Shown here one piece after another: positions 1 through 8,860 of a stretch of DNA of 64,000 nt; within the stretch, counting starts at the first letter, position 1; the number at the start of each line of letters is the position of its first letter. The notes below the pieces were generated by a model. The model made no database searches, was not told where the DNA came from, and saw only the letters and a list, made by a program, of their open reading frames with translations. This DNA comes from Sphingosinicellaceae bacterium (GTDB taxonomy: Bacteria; Pseudomonadota; Alphaproteobacteria; Sphingomonadales; Sphingomonadaceae): NCBI GenBank assembly GCA_019285715.1, contig CP079108.1, positions 2,123,001-2,187,000 on the forward strand, read 5' to 3'. Both the position numbers and the translations under genes were made by a program.

Positions 1-1
1 G

Positions 2-832
2 CAGGCTATCGACCTGGGAATCGTGCCCGGCCCCAGGCTGACCGTCGCGACCCGCGCCATCGTGGCGCGCGGCGCCTACGGACCGAAGGGTTACGAGCCC
101 GGTGTCGCGGTGCCTCAGGGCGCGCAGGAGGTTAGCGGCGTCGACGAGATCGTCCGCGCCGTTCGCGACCAGATCGCCGGGGGTGCCGGGCTGATCAAGC
201 TTTACGCCGACTATCACTACCAGGGCAGCGACGGCAGCCGGCCGACGCTGTCCCTGGCCGAGATGAGCGCCGCGGTCGCCGCAGCGCACGACGCCGGGCG
301 GCTGGTCGCCGCGCATAGCGTCACCGAGGAGGGGATGCGCCGCGCCATCGCTGCCGGGGTCGACACGATCGAACACGGCTACGGCGGCACGGTCGCGATC
401 TTCAAGGCGATGCACGATCACGGCATTGCGCTGTGCCCGACACTGGCGGCGTCCGACGCGGTGGCGCGCTATCGCGGCTGGAATGGCGAGGAGCCTGCAC
501 CGCCGGGTGTCCTGCTCAACCGCCGCTCGTTCCAGATGGCGCGCGCCGCCAGCGTGCCGATCTGCATGGGCGGCGACGTCGGTGTCTTCGCGCACGGCAC
601 GAACGCGCGCGAGATGGAGCTTATGCAGGCGGCGGGCATGCCCGCCGCGGCGGTGCTCGTCGCCGCGACCTCCGGCAACGCGCACATTTTCGGGCTTGAG
701 AGCTCAATTGGCAGTATCAAGCCGGGTCTGGTCGCAGACCTTGTCGCCGTCGATGGCGATCCGACGCGCGCTATTGCAGCGGTTCGCAACGTCAAGCTGG
801 TCATGAAGGGCGGATCGGTCATTGACCGCTAA
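2..832 (+). CDS. Amidohydrolase family protein, 5' end outside the window
   Basis: Metal-dependent hydrolase of the amidohydrolase superfamily, closest in style to imidazolonepropionase-like or Xaa-Pro dipeptidase-like members; the substrate cannot be told. The reading frame is open to the window edge: residues QAIDLGIVPGPRL precede the GTG at 23, and the IPGPRL-type segment normally lies well inside the protein, so the true start is upstream. Visible metal-site motifs are AHS (about residue 105 of the visible part), EHGYGG and a late MGGDVGVFAHG segment whose Asp is the usual catalytic acid. The C-terminus has the GSIKPGLVADLVAVDGDP signature that closes the composite beta domain. No signal peptide can be judged because the start is missing. 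Confidence 0.85.
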   Translation, partial: QAIDLGIVPGPRLTVATRAIVARGAYGPKGYEPGVAVPQGAQEVSGVDEIVRAVRDQIAGGAGLIKLYADYHYQGSDGSRPTLSLAEMSAAVAAAHDAGRLVAAHSVTEEGMRRAIAAGVDTIEHGYGGTVAIFKAMHDHGIALCPTLAASDAVARYRGWNGEEPAPPGVLLNRRSFQMARAASVPICMGGDVGVFAHGTNAREMELMQAAGMPAAAVLVAATSGNAHIFGLESSIGSIKPGLVADLVAVDGDPTRAIAAVRNVKLVMKGGSVIDR

Positions 833-1000
833 GCCTTGGCAAGGCGGCTCTGTTCACTGAAAGCGCGCGCCGCTAAATTCGCGTGGTCAGCTGGGGAGGG
901 AAAAGTCACATGAACGAACGACGGAAGTTGGGAAGCTAAGATGCGACCGTGAACGTCTGGATCTGGGTCAAAAGGTCATCAGCGCTTCAGACCGATCGGC

Positions 1001-1684
1001 TCAGGCTGCCTGCCCCATAAGGGGTTCGCCAGCAGTCGCCGGCATTGAGAAATAATGTCGGCGACGCAGACTGCTACCAGCTAGTCCAAAGCCCACGATG
1101 AACATTGTCCACAGCGTAGGCTCGGGAACGCCGGGTGTTGCGAAATCCTCATCATACATGGTGTCGGAAAATGCCGAGACCTGATACGCGAATGGCTCAT
1201 CAGCAGCACCGACGCTGTTGAACACGAGCCGAAGCGCGCCGCCAGCAGGAACCAAGATGTCGAAGAAACTGGGATCGCCGGGGAAATAGTTTCCGGAGGA
1301 TCCTTCGTCACCAAGATACCCCGCCTCGGGTGTGGCCGGATCGTAGGTTCGGCTGTACGCGGATGCGAAGATTACGGCGTCGGGGTCGTCGATCGTAATT
1401 TCATAGTAGACGTCTTGCGACGCATAGACCGCATCGACAGTACGGAATTCGTAGGTGACGCCGGGGTTCGTAATTCCAGGAAAAGGCGTCATTGTCGACC
1501 AGTCGCTAGGCGGCCTCGCCCGGGTCAGCCGTCCCTGCTGTGTCGCGTCCGAACCCGTCAGCGATATCGTGGTGTAAGGCAGCACTTCGGTGGCCCCTGC
1601 AGGTCCGACCGACAAGATCGCTGCGATGGCAGCACTCAACACCGCTGAACGATTCACTATCAAATCGCTGATTTTGAACGACAA
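1001..1684 (-). CDS. PEP-CTERM sorting domain protein with an extra C-terminal tail
   Basis: A 227-residue secreted protein. Residues 1-32 form a signal peptide ending near GPAGA. The middle is an acidic, beta-rich domain of unknown function with few Cys. Near residue 187 there is a PEP-CTERM sorting signal: PEPTLW, a hydrophobic stretch with IVGFGLAG, then SLRRR. In this family exosortase/archaeosortase-type enzymes process the PEP motif at the envelope. Unusually, 18 more residues follow the basic patch, which normally ends the protein. It is transcribed toward the amidohydrolase gene and stands alone. The function of the mature domain is not recognised. Confidence 0.85.
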   Translation of the reverse strand: MSFKISDLIVNRSAVLSAAIAAILSVGPAGATEVLPYTTISLTGSDATQQGRLTRARPPSDWSTMTPFPGITNPGVTYEFRTVDAVYASQDVYYEITIDDPDAVIFASAYSRTYDPATPEAGYLGDEGSSGNYFPGDPSFFDILVPAGGALRLVFNSVGAADEPFAYQVSAFSDTMYDEDFATPGVPEPTLWTMFIVGFGLAGSSLRRRHYFSMPATAGEPLMGQAA

Positions 1685-1920
1685 TAGACAACAGATTTAG
1701 AATGGCAACGGTCGGACGACTTCGCTGGGTCATCCTTTGATGGTCTTTGGATAGGCCCGCATTGGGGATCGCGATTGCCTCCCGCCTCCACCTCGCAAAT
1801 CTGTACCAGGTGGCAGAGGCACCCGTAGCTCGTACTGATTACGTTTACAGTCGAGGTCCGGAACGCCCGGCCACGTGACGCGCTGTAGGCGGCTGGCGGG
1901 AAGCCCCAAGGAGATCCAGC
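1685..1920. other. Intergenic region between divergent genes
   Basis: About 236 bp lie between the PEP-CTERM gene (leftward) and the glutaredoxin gene (rightward), so promoters for both should lie here. I see no clear -35/-10 pair. A purine-rich AAGGAGA about 6 nt before the glutaredoxin ATG is a good ribosome binding site and supports that start. Confidence 0.4.
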
Positions 1921-2169
1921 ATGACAGAAGACAATCGGGCGACGCTCTACCGAATGATCCTGCCCGACCACACCTGCCCATTCGGCGTCCGGGCGAAGGA
2001 GCTGCTCGAGGAGCGCGGGTTCGAGATCGACGACCGAATCCTGCGCTCGCGGCCGGAAGTCGATGCGTTCGAGGCAAAGCACGGGGTCGACACAACGCCG
2101 CAGGTTTTCATCGGCGATGAGCGTATTGGCGGCAGCGACGCTCTCGAGCGCTATCTCGAGACCGCCTGA
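1921..2169 (+). CDS. Small glutaredoxin-like protein
   Basis: An 82-residue single-domain glutaredoxin. The active site is TCPFG with Cys19, a monothiol arrangement (no second Cys in the CxxC position). The cis-proline motif is TTPQVF near residue 59, followed by IGGSDALERYL, which corresponds to the GG-D glutathione-contact segment. This sequence type is often seen fused to a MauE-like membrane domain in other bacteria (family knowledge); here it stands alone. It is preceded by a strong ribosome binding site and followed 7 bp later by the remains of a DUF427 gene. Cytoplasmic thiol-disulfide or glutathione-dependent role inferred from the fold. Confidence 0.85.
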   Translation: MTEDNRATLYRMILPDHTCPFGVRAKELLEERGFEIDDRILRSRPEVDAFEAKHGVDTTPQVFIGDERIGGSDALERYLETA

Positions 2170-2176
2170 ACGATCG

Positions 2177-2681
2177 ATGTTGGGGGTGGCCGATACCTTC
2201 CCCGAGGTTGCCGGTCCTGATCGCGAGAGCGTCTGGGCCTATCCCCGCCCCGCGATCGCCGAGCCGACGTCGCGGCATCTTCCGATCCGGCAGCGGGGTG
2301 TGGTCGTGGCGGACACCCATGCTGCCGTCCGGACGCTCGAGACAGCCATCCGCTCAGCTATTACATCCCGCCCGCCGATATCGTGATGACCGCGCTGCGC
2401 CGTTCGACGCGCCGCTCGTGCGCGAATGGAAGGGCGACGCGGTTTAGTACGATCTCCAGATCGACGGCGAACGGCTTGCCGATGTCGCCTTGAGCTATCC
2501 GGACTCGACACTGCCGTTCGCGATGATCCGTGACCACATCGCCTTCTATGCCGCGCCGCTCGAAGGCTGCTTCGTCGAGGGCGAGCGCGTCGTGCCGCAG
2601 CCGGGCGGCGTGTATGGCCGCTGGATCGCGTCCGATCTCGCCGGACCGTTGAAGGGAGTTCCGGGCAGCCGCTTTTGGTGA
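2177..2681 (+). pseudogene. DUF427 domain protein, broken by frameshifts and a stop
   Basis: The remains of a DUF427 protein are spread over three frames. Frame one, from ATG 2177, gives ESVWAYPRP and a VVVADT segment. A lost base near 2343 moves the match (SHPLSYYIPPADI) to a second frame. A further shift near 2400 moves it to a third frame with REWKGDAV. There, TAG at 2445-2447 replaces an aromatic codon before YDL. Reading continues to the natural end GSRFW at 2681, with CFVEGERVVPQPGGVYG intact. Each block aligns well to what I know of the family, so decay looks recent. It follows the glutaredoxin gene closely. Confidence 0.8.
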
Positions 2682-2724
2682 GTGTGCGCTCTACACGGTC
2701 GCGCCGGCCGCAGATGGGGTCGTG

Positions 2725-3778
2725 ATGGCGACAAACCCATACTACCGAGGCCCTGTCACCGATCACTTCGACGGCACCCGCTTCTTTAATCCTAGACAGC
2801 CACCACCGACCGAACGCTGCGCGAGCTGCGCGGTTCGGTCCGCGGGGCGAGCAATGGCCGGTGTTGGTGCCGGTTACCCAGGCTAAGCCGGAGCATTGTA
2901 TCGAGGCTCTCCGCATCACCATGGTCGGGCATGCAACGCTGCTGATCCAGGCGGCGGGCGTCAACCTGCTGACCGATCCAGTGTGGTCCTCGCGAGTCAG
3001 TCCGCACAGCTGGCTGGGTCCGCAGCAGGTCACGGAGCCGGGCATCGCCTTCGAAAATCTGCCGCCGATCGATGCGGTCCTGCTCAGCCACAACCACTAT
3101 AGCCACATGGACCTCGCGACGCTGGCCCGACTCCACGCGGTGCACGCGCCACTAATGGTCATGCCCCTCGGCAACGACACGATCGTCCGCCGTGCTGTGC
3201 CGGGGGCACGGATCGCGATCGGCGACTGGCATGACCGGATGCTACTTGCCGGCGGCGTGGCGACGACGCTGACCCTGGCGACGCACTAGTTGGCGCGCGG
3301 TATGCGCTACCGCCGGATGGCATTGTGGGCCGGCTTCTACGTCGAGACACCCCCCGGCAGCGTCTGGTTCGGCAGCGACACCGGCTACGGCGACGGTGCG
3401 ATCTTCCGTGATCTGCACGCGCGACACGGGCCCCCCGACGTCGCGTTGCTTCCCATCGGGACTTATGGTCCCCGCTGGTTCATGGCCCCGCAGCACACCG
3501 ATCCGGCCGAAGCGGCCCAGATCATGCAGCACGTCGGTGCCCGGCACGCGCTCGGCATTCACTGGGGGACATTCCCGTTGAGCGAAGAGCCGCGCGAGGA
3601 ACCGCCGGCCCTGTTGGCAACGGCGCTGGTTGCAGCGGGGTTGCCGGGCCGACGCTTCGTCGCGGCCCGGCCAGGCGAGGTATTTCATTATGCACTCGAT
3701 ACCGGACCGGACGTCGGTCAGCATGCGATGCCCCAGTTGCGCGGATCGCTGCCCCAAATCTGCCCCGAGTGGGCATGA
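2725..3778 (+). pseudogene. RomA/NAPE-PLD-like MBL-fold hydrolase, broken
   Basis: Decayed gene for a metallo-beta-lactamase fold protein of the RomA / N-acyl-phosphatidylethanolamine phospholipase D-like group. The start (MATNPYYRGPVTDHF, FFNP) is in one frame. Small indels around 2800-2840 move the match to a second frame (RFGPRGEQWPVL). The metal motif is SHNHYSHMD near 3090, where families usually have HNHYDHLD, so the Asp is Ser here. TAG at 3287-3289 replaces a Trp codon after ATH. The same frame then continues without interruption through SDTGYGD, LLPIGTY, QHTDPAEA and IHWGTF to 3778. With the frameshift, the nonsense codon and the altered motif, I call it non-functional. Confidence 0.8.
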
Positions 3779-4128
3779 CATCGGCTGACACGGCCTGCTA
3801 CTTCATGACGGCTTCATACCGCAAAAATATAGCAAAACCAACGTGGCGTGGCTCCGCCTGACACCCCCTGAGAGGGCAATTTGGCGGAGAGGGTGGGATT
3901 TTCCCGCAAAATTCTCAACCGCCTGAAACCAGAGACTTAAATTGCTGCTGCTACACCGAGGGGACTGCTGTTGTGTAACAGCGCTCTCGGGGAGCGACGA
4001 GGCGTTGTCAACATTCTGTGTCTTCCAACCAGCTCGTCGAGAAACCGGCGGCTGTCGGCGGCGTGGACTCTGCGCCGAATATCCGCAACAAATTGGCGCG
4101 GGTAAGTTTACGGCGGTGTCCTCGTCCA
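3779..4128. other. Junction of host DNA and island A, no gene called
   Basis: About 350 bp hold the left attachment repeat (3881-3900). A short perfect hairpin follows at 3967-3982 (GCTGTT, loop GTGT, AACAGC), which could be an integrase-accessory or regulatory site. Coding potential is weak. A reading frame continuous with the next gene opens at TTG 4018, but the better start is ATG 4129. Confidence 0.4.
3881..3900. repeat. Left attachment-site copy (tRNA-Ser 3' end remnant)
   Basis: A 20-bp sequence (TTGGCGGAGA followed by GGGTGGGATT) is identical to 18514-18533, which is the 3' end of tRNA-Ser. Flanking bases differ at once on both sides (T/C on the left, T/C on the right). It has no tRNA body attached, as expected for the displaced 3' end left at the far side of an element that integrated into the tRNA gene. 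Confidence 0.9.
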
Positions 4129-5031
4129 ATGCGCAGAGGCTATCGGTACTTCGTTCTTGCGGCTTTCGGATGGCTGAGCCTCGGTGCTTCACCAAAGGAA
4201 CAGACGCCCAAACCCCATCAGCCCCAAGCCGCCAAACAGGCTCAGAAGCCCGTCAAGCCTAGTCCTGCTCCAGCCGTCAAGGCCGTCGAAACCCCTAAAT
4301 ACCAGCCCCCGTGCCGCGAGCCACGAGACAAGGACCGCTGCGACCTTGAGGCTCAATGGGAAAGCGCCGATGCGTCGCGCGACGCCGCAAAGTGGGCCTA
4401 CTGGCAATTCGTCGCGTCGACAGCGGGCATACTGGGACTCGGCTACAACCTGTATTTGACCCGGAAGGCCGTCCTGCTTGCTGGGGACGCCACGAAGGAC
4501 GCCGATAATGCTCTCGCGATCGCGGCCAAGAGCGCCGATGCATCGGTTAAGCTGGCAGAGATTTCACAGTCGACTAGTGAGCGCCAACTTAGAGCGTATG
4601 TTTATCTTGACAGCGCCGATCTCACCCACGGTGAGATTGTCAAATCCGCTACCGGCGCTGGGCTCAACATATCCATAGTGATGAAGATCAAGAACTATGG
4701 CCTTACACCGGCAGTTAATGTCAGGATTAGCGTAGCTTTGGGAGTTGATACGTATCCTGAGCGATCGCTGGCTGTAAAATATGCGGAGGGCACGTCCGAA
4801 ATTGATGTTCCTCCCCGTCATCACACCTTGAATAATCAGATTTTGAATCTTGCGGACAGGGATGTTGGCGAAATAAGGTCCGGTAGCGAAGCGGTTTACG
4901 TCTATCTTAGGGTAGCCTACGTCGATACCTTCGGGAGCGACAGGCTGCTGGAAACTTGTTTGGTCTGTAATAGGGGCGATTTCGATAAAGGCGTGATGCG
5001 TCCTTACCCGCAGGGACAGTATGCTGACTAG
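4129..5031 (+). CDS. Membrane-anchored hypothetical protein
   Basis: A protein of 300 residues from the preferred start ATG 4129 (an upstream TTG at 4018 keeps the frame but adds an unlikely basic leader). Residues 1-20 look like a signal or first membrane segment (YRYFVLAAFGWLSLGAS). A proline/lysine/alanine-rich linker follows. A second membrane segment lies around residues 92-113 (FVASTAGILGLGYNLYL), then an Ala/Asp-rich helical stretch and a beta-rich C-terminal domain after RQLRAYVYLDSADL. The order membrane segment, helix, then AYV-type beta domain recurs in uncharacterised proteins of proteobacterial islands. Function unknown. The second half is clearly richer in A/T than the host. Confidence 0.6.
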   Translation: MRRGYRYFVLAAFGWLSLGASPKEQTPKPHQPQAAKQAQKPVKPSPAPAVKAVETPKYQPPCREPRDKDRCDLEAQWESADASRDAAKWAYWQFVASTAGILGLGYNLYLTRKAVLLAGDATKDADNALAIAAKSADASVKLAEISQSTSERQLRAYVYLDSADLTHGEIVKSATGAGLNISIVMKIKNYGLTPAVNVRISVALGVDTYPERSLAVKYAEGTSEIDVPPRHHTLNNQILNLADRDVGEIRSGSEAVYVYLRVAYVDTFGSDRLLETCLVCNRGDFDKGVMRPYPQGQYAD

Positions 5032-5308
5032 AATACTGTTAATCACACCCTGCACTCCGAACGATGACATGGGCCATCGCGGGCGGCGGTAAAAGCCTGC
5101 ACGTTGGTGCGTTTGCTACATAATACAGTAAGTTTGGCCTTTTCCAAAAATGCTGATGCTACCTTTTGAACGAAAGAACTAACGCCAAGGTAGTCCTGGG
5201 CTAAATACTATAACAAACACTCAGCTAGCACCAGTAATCGATTGCACTGGTCAACGCAAAATGCACCAATTAACCATGTGTTATTAGGTTGTTGCGCTTC
5301 GCAATCAA
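5032..5308. other. A/T-rich intergenic region in island A
   Basis: There is no convincing gene here. Base composition is low in G/C, unlike the host. It includes an inverted pair ACCAGT / ACTGGT separated by 10 bp near 5230-5255. The region leads into the promoter assigned at 5309-5338. Confidence 0.4.
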
Positions 5309-5338
5309 TTGACATATAAGTGTCTGCCTAGTCAGAAT
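5309..5338 (+). promoter_or_regulatory. Putative promoter with a palindromic operator before the RHH gene
   Basis: TTGACA at 5309-5314 matches the -35 consensus. With an 18-bp spacer, CAGAAT at 5333-5338 is a fair -10. Inside the spacer, GACA-TATAAG-TGTC (5311-5324) is an imperfect palindrome overlapping the -35, a reasonable operator for the ribbon-helix-helix protein encoded just downstream. Pattern match only. Confidence 0.4.
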
Positions 5339-5357
5339 AGATGAGATGGTGACATAG

Positions 5358-5552
5358 ATGGTTTTCGGCGTTTCAATCACGGCATCACTGCTGCAGGCGG
5401 TGGATACCGAAGTTGTTCGTCGTAATCTGGCCGTGGATGATGGAATGCATTTTAGCCGCAGTGCCTTTGTTCGAGAGGCGCTGTTGTCGCGCTTGCGAGA
5501 GCTGCAACGGGTTGCACCGGCCCCGGTTATCGTCATCGACCGCTGGATTTAA
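5358..5552 (+). CDS. Small ribbon-helix-helix (CopG-like) protein
   Basis: A 64-residue protein. FGVSITASLLQAVD near the N-terminus could be the DNA-contact beta strand followed by helix A. FSRSAFVREALLSRLRELQ, residues 33-51, matches the second helix pair of ribbon-helix-helix repressors. Such proteins bind DNA as dimers and often repress their own promoter; a palindrome sits in the promoter 35 bp upstream. The stop is 22 bp before the next ATG, suggesting a small operon. It could alternatively be the antitoxin half of a lost pair, but no toxin gene is seen next to it. Confidence 0.6.
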   Translation: MVFGVSITASLLQAVDTEVVRRNLAVDDGMHFSRSAFVREALLSRLRELQRVAPAPVIVIDRWI

Positions 5553-5574
5553 CAACCCCCCAAGGATTACTTAC

Positions 5575-6084
5575 ATGGCCAAGCTATTTGACGACGGACA
5601 CCGCTTGAAAGGTGACGACGGACCCAATGCCGCAGACCTCCGCCACGCCGATGCTGTCCGGCGCGCCGCAAATGTCGCTGCCGCCGGGAATGCCTTCTCG
5701 ACGTCGCCCGCGCAAAAGGCTGAGGCACGCGCCGCAGCCAAAGCGAACTCTGGAACCACACACATACTGCTGAGCGATCTGCAGCGCGCCGCGCCCCTTG
5801 CTCGCAAAGCTGATGTCATTCCGCTGCACCCGAGCGTTGTAGCGCTAGCGCCGGGCCTGACGCCCAACGCCGAGCGCTTGCTCTCCCTCTTCCTTGAGGT
5901 CGAAGCTCAACATCCCAAAGGGGAGCTTCTCGACCTACTGCAGAACGATATCGCGGAGGCACTCAAAATTACTACCATAAAAGCGACGGAAGCGCGGAAA
6001 GAGCTGGTAGCCTCCGGCCTTATCGAACGACGTGACAATTTCTCTGGGCATTCCGGCTACGTCACCAAGCTCGGCAAGCGATAG
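5575..6084 (+). CDS. Putative winged-helix DNA-binding protein
   Basis: A 169-residue protein starting at ATG 5575 after an AAGGA ribosome site. The frame is open further upstream, but that part overlaps the RHH gene and is not used. The N-terminal half is Ala/Asp/Lys-rich and probably disordered. Residues 100-165 resemble a winged helix: NAERLLSLFLEVEAQ, a helix with DLLQNDIAEALKIT, a recognition-like helix with KATEARKELVASGLIERR, then a short wing. The ALKIT...ARKELVASGLIERR arrangement is typical of MarR-like or replication-type wHTH. Target unknown; it may regulate the island. Confidence 0.55.
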   Translation: MAKLFDDGHRLKGDDGPNAADLRHADAVRRAANVAAAGNAFSTSPAQKAEARAAAKANSGTTHILLSDLQRAAPLARKADVIPLHPSVVALAPGLTPNAERLLSLFLEVEAQHPKGELLDLLQNDIAEALKITTIKATEARKELVASGLIERRDNFSGHSGYVTKLGKR

Positions 6085-6142
6085 GGCGCGTCGCGTCAGC
6101 TCGTCGCCCGTTAGCCCACGACTTACACCGAAAGCGACACCC

Positions 6143-6601
6143 ATGTCCGACCATGACAGTGAAGATCACGACGATGCTACTTCAATGTATTCGCTTGGCG
6201 CGGAGGGCGGCATTGGCGGGGCGGGAGGCCCGCTGTTCAATCCGCATGTTGCGCGGCTATTCGCGGTTGCGGATGGCACTGACGCCGTCGCGGCTGATCC
6301 CATCGGTGTTGACGACGCTGATGTGCTCGAAGGCTTCATGTTGGATGAGGTGCTAAGATTAATGGCCGATCTGGCGGATTTCATGGTGGCCTCTAACGCA
6401 GCCGCTGAGCTTGGTGCGACTAACGTCCATCTGCTGCCCGCCAACCGCCGGGCCTTTCGCGCCACTGAGGCAGAACTGTCGAACGTACTAATCTCCATTG
6501 GCGCGGTAGCGGCGACACGACGCCTTCTGATGGCCAGCTCAACGGCAGTGGAAGCCTCATTCGTCGCCGCTGACGTTCGTCCTGACAACATGGCCCTCTA
6601 G
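6143..6601 (+). CDS. Hypothetical protein of island A
   Basis: A 152-residue acidic protein from ATG 6143. It has an Asp/Ser/Gly-rich N-terminus (SEDHDDATS, then a Gly-rich run), followed by a mainly helical body containing LEGFMLDEVLRLMADLADFMVAS and a C-terminal Ala-rich helix. No domain is recognised, and there is no membrane segment or signal peptide. It lies in the run from the regulators toward the terminase genes. Expression as part of that run is inferred from common orientation and the 58-bp gap to the previous gene. Confidence 0.5.
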   Translation: MSDHDSEDHDDATSMYSLGAEGGIGGAGGPLFNPHVARLFAVADGTDAVAADPIGVDDADVLEGFMLDEVLRLMADLADFMVASNAAAELGATNVHLLPANRRAFRATEAELSNVLISIGAVAATRRLLMASSTAVEASFVAADVRPDNMAL

Positions 6602-6710
6602 CAACCCCCGAAGTGCGTCGCGGTTAATCCGCGACAATCTTACCTATCCACCCCCGCAACCTCGCTGAAGCCGCGACAGCAAACCGCGACAATCGAAACA
6701 GGCTCCTGAA

Positions 6711-7109
6711 ATGTCGCGTGAATGCTCCATCTGCAGTTCGGAGCGTGTCGCGGCCATCGACGCTGCGCTTGTCGTCGGCGGGTCGTCGCGCTCTGTCGCA
6801 AAACAATTTGCTATCAATCATCATGCAGTGAATCGGCATGTCAAGAACCACCTCCCGGCGGCGTTGCGCCGAGCTGCCGAAGCTCATTTAGCAGAGGTGG
6901 ACGGTATCCTGACAATAAGCCGCTCATGCCGTGTCTTGGATTTAGGCGACCCGCAGGCTGAGCCGCCTGTTCCTGTTGCCGTCGCCATTGTCGCGGCACC
7001 ACCCATTGCACAAGCCCAGAGTGTGCCGGTGCTGCCAGTCCCGCCAGTCGGTCTGCTAGCTCTGGCACGCGATCTTCGTGACAGGGCCTTAGCAATCCTC
7101 AGCACATCC
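6711..7109 (+). pseudogene. Terminase small-subunit-like gene, 5' part, cut by IS66
   Basis: The first 133 codons of a gene that IS66 interrupts at 7109/7110. It begins CSICSSERVAAID, a two-Cys knuckle, followed by a helix-turn-helix (SSRSVAKQFAINHHAVNRHVKNH, residues about 25-47) and a Pro/Val-rich linker. Joining 7109 to 9666, after removing the IS and one copy of the duplicated target, restores one 208-residue frame with LALARDLRDRALAIL leading directly into ALAAIREARATLDTLARL. DNA-binding N-terminus, helical C-terminus and position right before a terminase ATPase point to a packaging-recognition (TerS-like) or regulatory role; this is inference. Confidence 0.75.
7102..7109. repeat. Target-site duplication, left copy
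   Basis: GCACATCC lies directly outside the left inverted repeat of IS66 and is repeated exactly at 9658-9665. Eight base pairs is the usual IS66 duplication length. Confidence 0.95.
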
Positions 7110-7149
7110 GTACGCATCCGGTGAGGGCCGCAGGGTCGCTGCGACACGC

Positions 7150-8790
7150 TCAGGCGGCTTGAGCGAGCGGCACGTCTGAGGTGTCGGGTCGCCAGTTCCA
7201 CGGGAGCAGTTCGGCGAGGCGCTGCTGTGGGAGGTCGGCGATGCGGGCGAGGACATCGGCGAGCCACGCTTGCGGGTCGATATCGTTGAGCTTGGCGGTG
7301 ACGATGAGCGAGTACATGAACGCAGCGCGCTGTCCGCCGCGGTCGGAGCCGGCGAACAGCCACGACTTCCTGCCGAGGGCGACACCGCGCAAGGCTCGTT
7401 CGGCGGCATTGTTGGTCAGGCAGATCCGTCCATCGGCAAGGAACCGGGTGAACGCGGGCCAGTCCTTGAGCATGTAGTTGATCGCCACCGCGACCGGATT
7501 ATGCCGGGCAAGCGTCGCACGCTGCTGGCGCAGCCAGTGTTCGAGCTCGGTTACGATGGGCGTGACGAGTTCCTGACGCACGGCGAGCCGCCCTTCGGCG
7601 GTCTTGCCGCAGATCGCGCGTTCGATGTCGAAGATACGGTCGATCCGCGCCACCGCCTCGAGCGCCAATGGCGAGATCACCGGGGCAATGTCGGGCTTGC
7701 GCTTCACCTGGGTGGCGACGTCGGCGAGAACGAAGAACTTGCGCCGTGCGTGTGCCCAGCACAGCGCGCGGGTGACCTGCCCGGCTGAGCGCCCCGGCTT
7801 GAACAGCTCGTTGTACCCGGCATAGGCGTCGGCCTGCAGGATGCCGTTATAGTGGGCCAGATGATCACGCGGATGCTCACCGCGCCGGTCGCGCGAGTAG
7901 TGGAACAGCGCTGCTGGAGGGGCTGGGCCACCGAATGGCCGGTCATCGCGGATATAGGTCCAGATGCGACCGATGTCGGTCTTGACCTTGGCCAGCACGG
8001 GCACCGTGGTATCGTCGCCGTGCAGGCGCTCGGCGGCGAGGACGTGGGCCTCGATCAACCGATGCAGTGGTTTAAGCGCGGCGGTGCAGGCGCCGACCTG
8101 GTCGGCCAGCGTCGACAGGCTGAGATCGACACCTTCATGCGCATAACGGTCGCGTTGCCGGTTTAACGGCTGGTGCTGCCCGAACTTCTCGAACAACAGC
8201 ATCGCCAGCATACTTGCGCCGAACAGCCCCCGCGGGGTGCCGTGGAACGGTGCCGGCGGCTGGCTGACGCGCTCGCAGGCCCGGCAGGCGAAGCGCTCGC
8301 GCACCGTCTGGATGACCTTCCACCGGCGCGGGATCACCTCAAGGGTCTCGGTGACATCCTCGCCGAGCTTCGACAGGCGGTCCGAGCCGCAGCCGGCGCA
8401 GCAGGTCGGGCTCGGGATCACGACACGCTCGCGCGGCAGGTGCGCGGGCAGCGGTTGCCGCGACGGTAGGGCGCGGACGAACGCGGTGACGGTCGTGGTC
8501 TTCGCGGCAGCACGTGCGGCGGCGGCTTCGTCGGCAGCGGCGGTCGCCTCGGCCTCCTCGAACACCAGCTCCATCTGGTCGATCAATCGCCGGCTGCGCT
8601 CCGAACGCTGGCCGAACCGGTCGCGCTTGAGCATCGCGATCTGGAGCGCCTGAAGGGCGATGCGGGCCTCAAGGTCGGAGTTGATCGCGCGAGCGTTGGC
8701 GGCGTCGGCCCGGGCGACGGCGGCATCGCTTCGTGCCTCGTCAAGCGCCTGTCGGAGCGCAATAATATCGGCGGGAGACAACGCTTCCAT
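7150..8790 (-). CDS. tnpC: IS66 transposase TnpC
   Basis: The 546-residue DDE transposase of IS66, starting at the ATG complementary to 8788-8790 (MEALSPADI). Order: N-terminal coiled coil ending in LKRDRFGQRSERS; a zinc-binding segment CCAGCGSD ... CRAC; then the catalytic core with the first Asp in HGDDTTVPV, the second in LQADAYAGYN and the Glu in NNAAERALRG. The C-terminal IS66 tail LPWNW is present. The length is normal for the family. It is translated as the last gene of tnpABC; the stop lies 40 bp from the left end of the IS. Confidence 0.97.
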   Translation of the reverse strand: MEALSPADIIALRQALDEARSDAAVARADAANARAINSDLEARIALQALQIAMLKRDRFGQRSERSRRLIDQMELVFEEAEATAAADEAAAARAAAKTTTVTAFVRALPSRQPLPAHLPRERVVIPSPTCCAGCGSDRLSKLGEDVTETLEVIPRRWKVIQTVRERFACRACERVSQPPAPFHGTPRGLFGASMLAMLLFEKFGQHQPLNRQRDRYAHEGVDLSLSTLADQVGACTAALKPLHRLIEAHVLAAERLHGDDTTVPVLAKVKTDIGRIWTYIRDDRPFGGPAPPAALFHYSRDRRGEHPRDHLAHYNGILQADAYAGYNELFKPGRSAGQVTRALCWAHARRKFFVLADVATQVKRKPDIAPVISPLALEAVARIDRIFDIERAICGKTAEGRLAVRQELVTPIVTELEHWLRQQRATLARHNPVAVAINYMLKDWPAFTRFLADGRICLTNNAAERALRGVALGRKSWLFAGSDRGGQRAAFMYSLIVTAKLNDIDPQAWLADVLARIADLPQQRLAELLPWNWRPDTSDVPLAQAA

Positions 8791-8860
8791 CGCCCCACAA
8801 CCTAGCAAAATCGCGAGGAACCGTGAAGCGTTTTGGCGTCGTCTGGCTTGGGAAAAGACC

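Noticed and set aside
2445-3289. TAG readthrough or recoding in DUF427 and the RomA-like gene
   Set aside because: Both genes also contain frameshifts, so simple decay explains the stops. No suppressor tRNA or related gene is seen.
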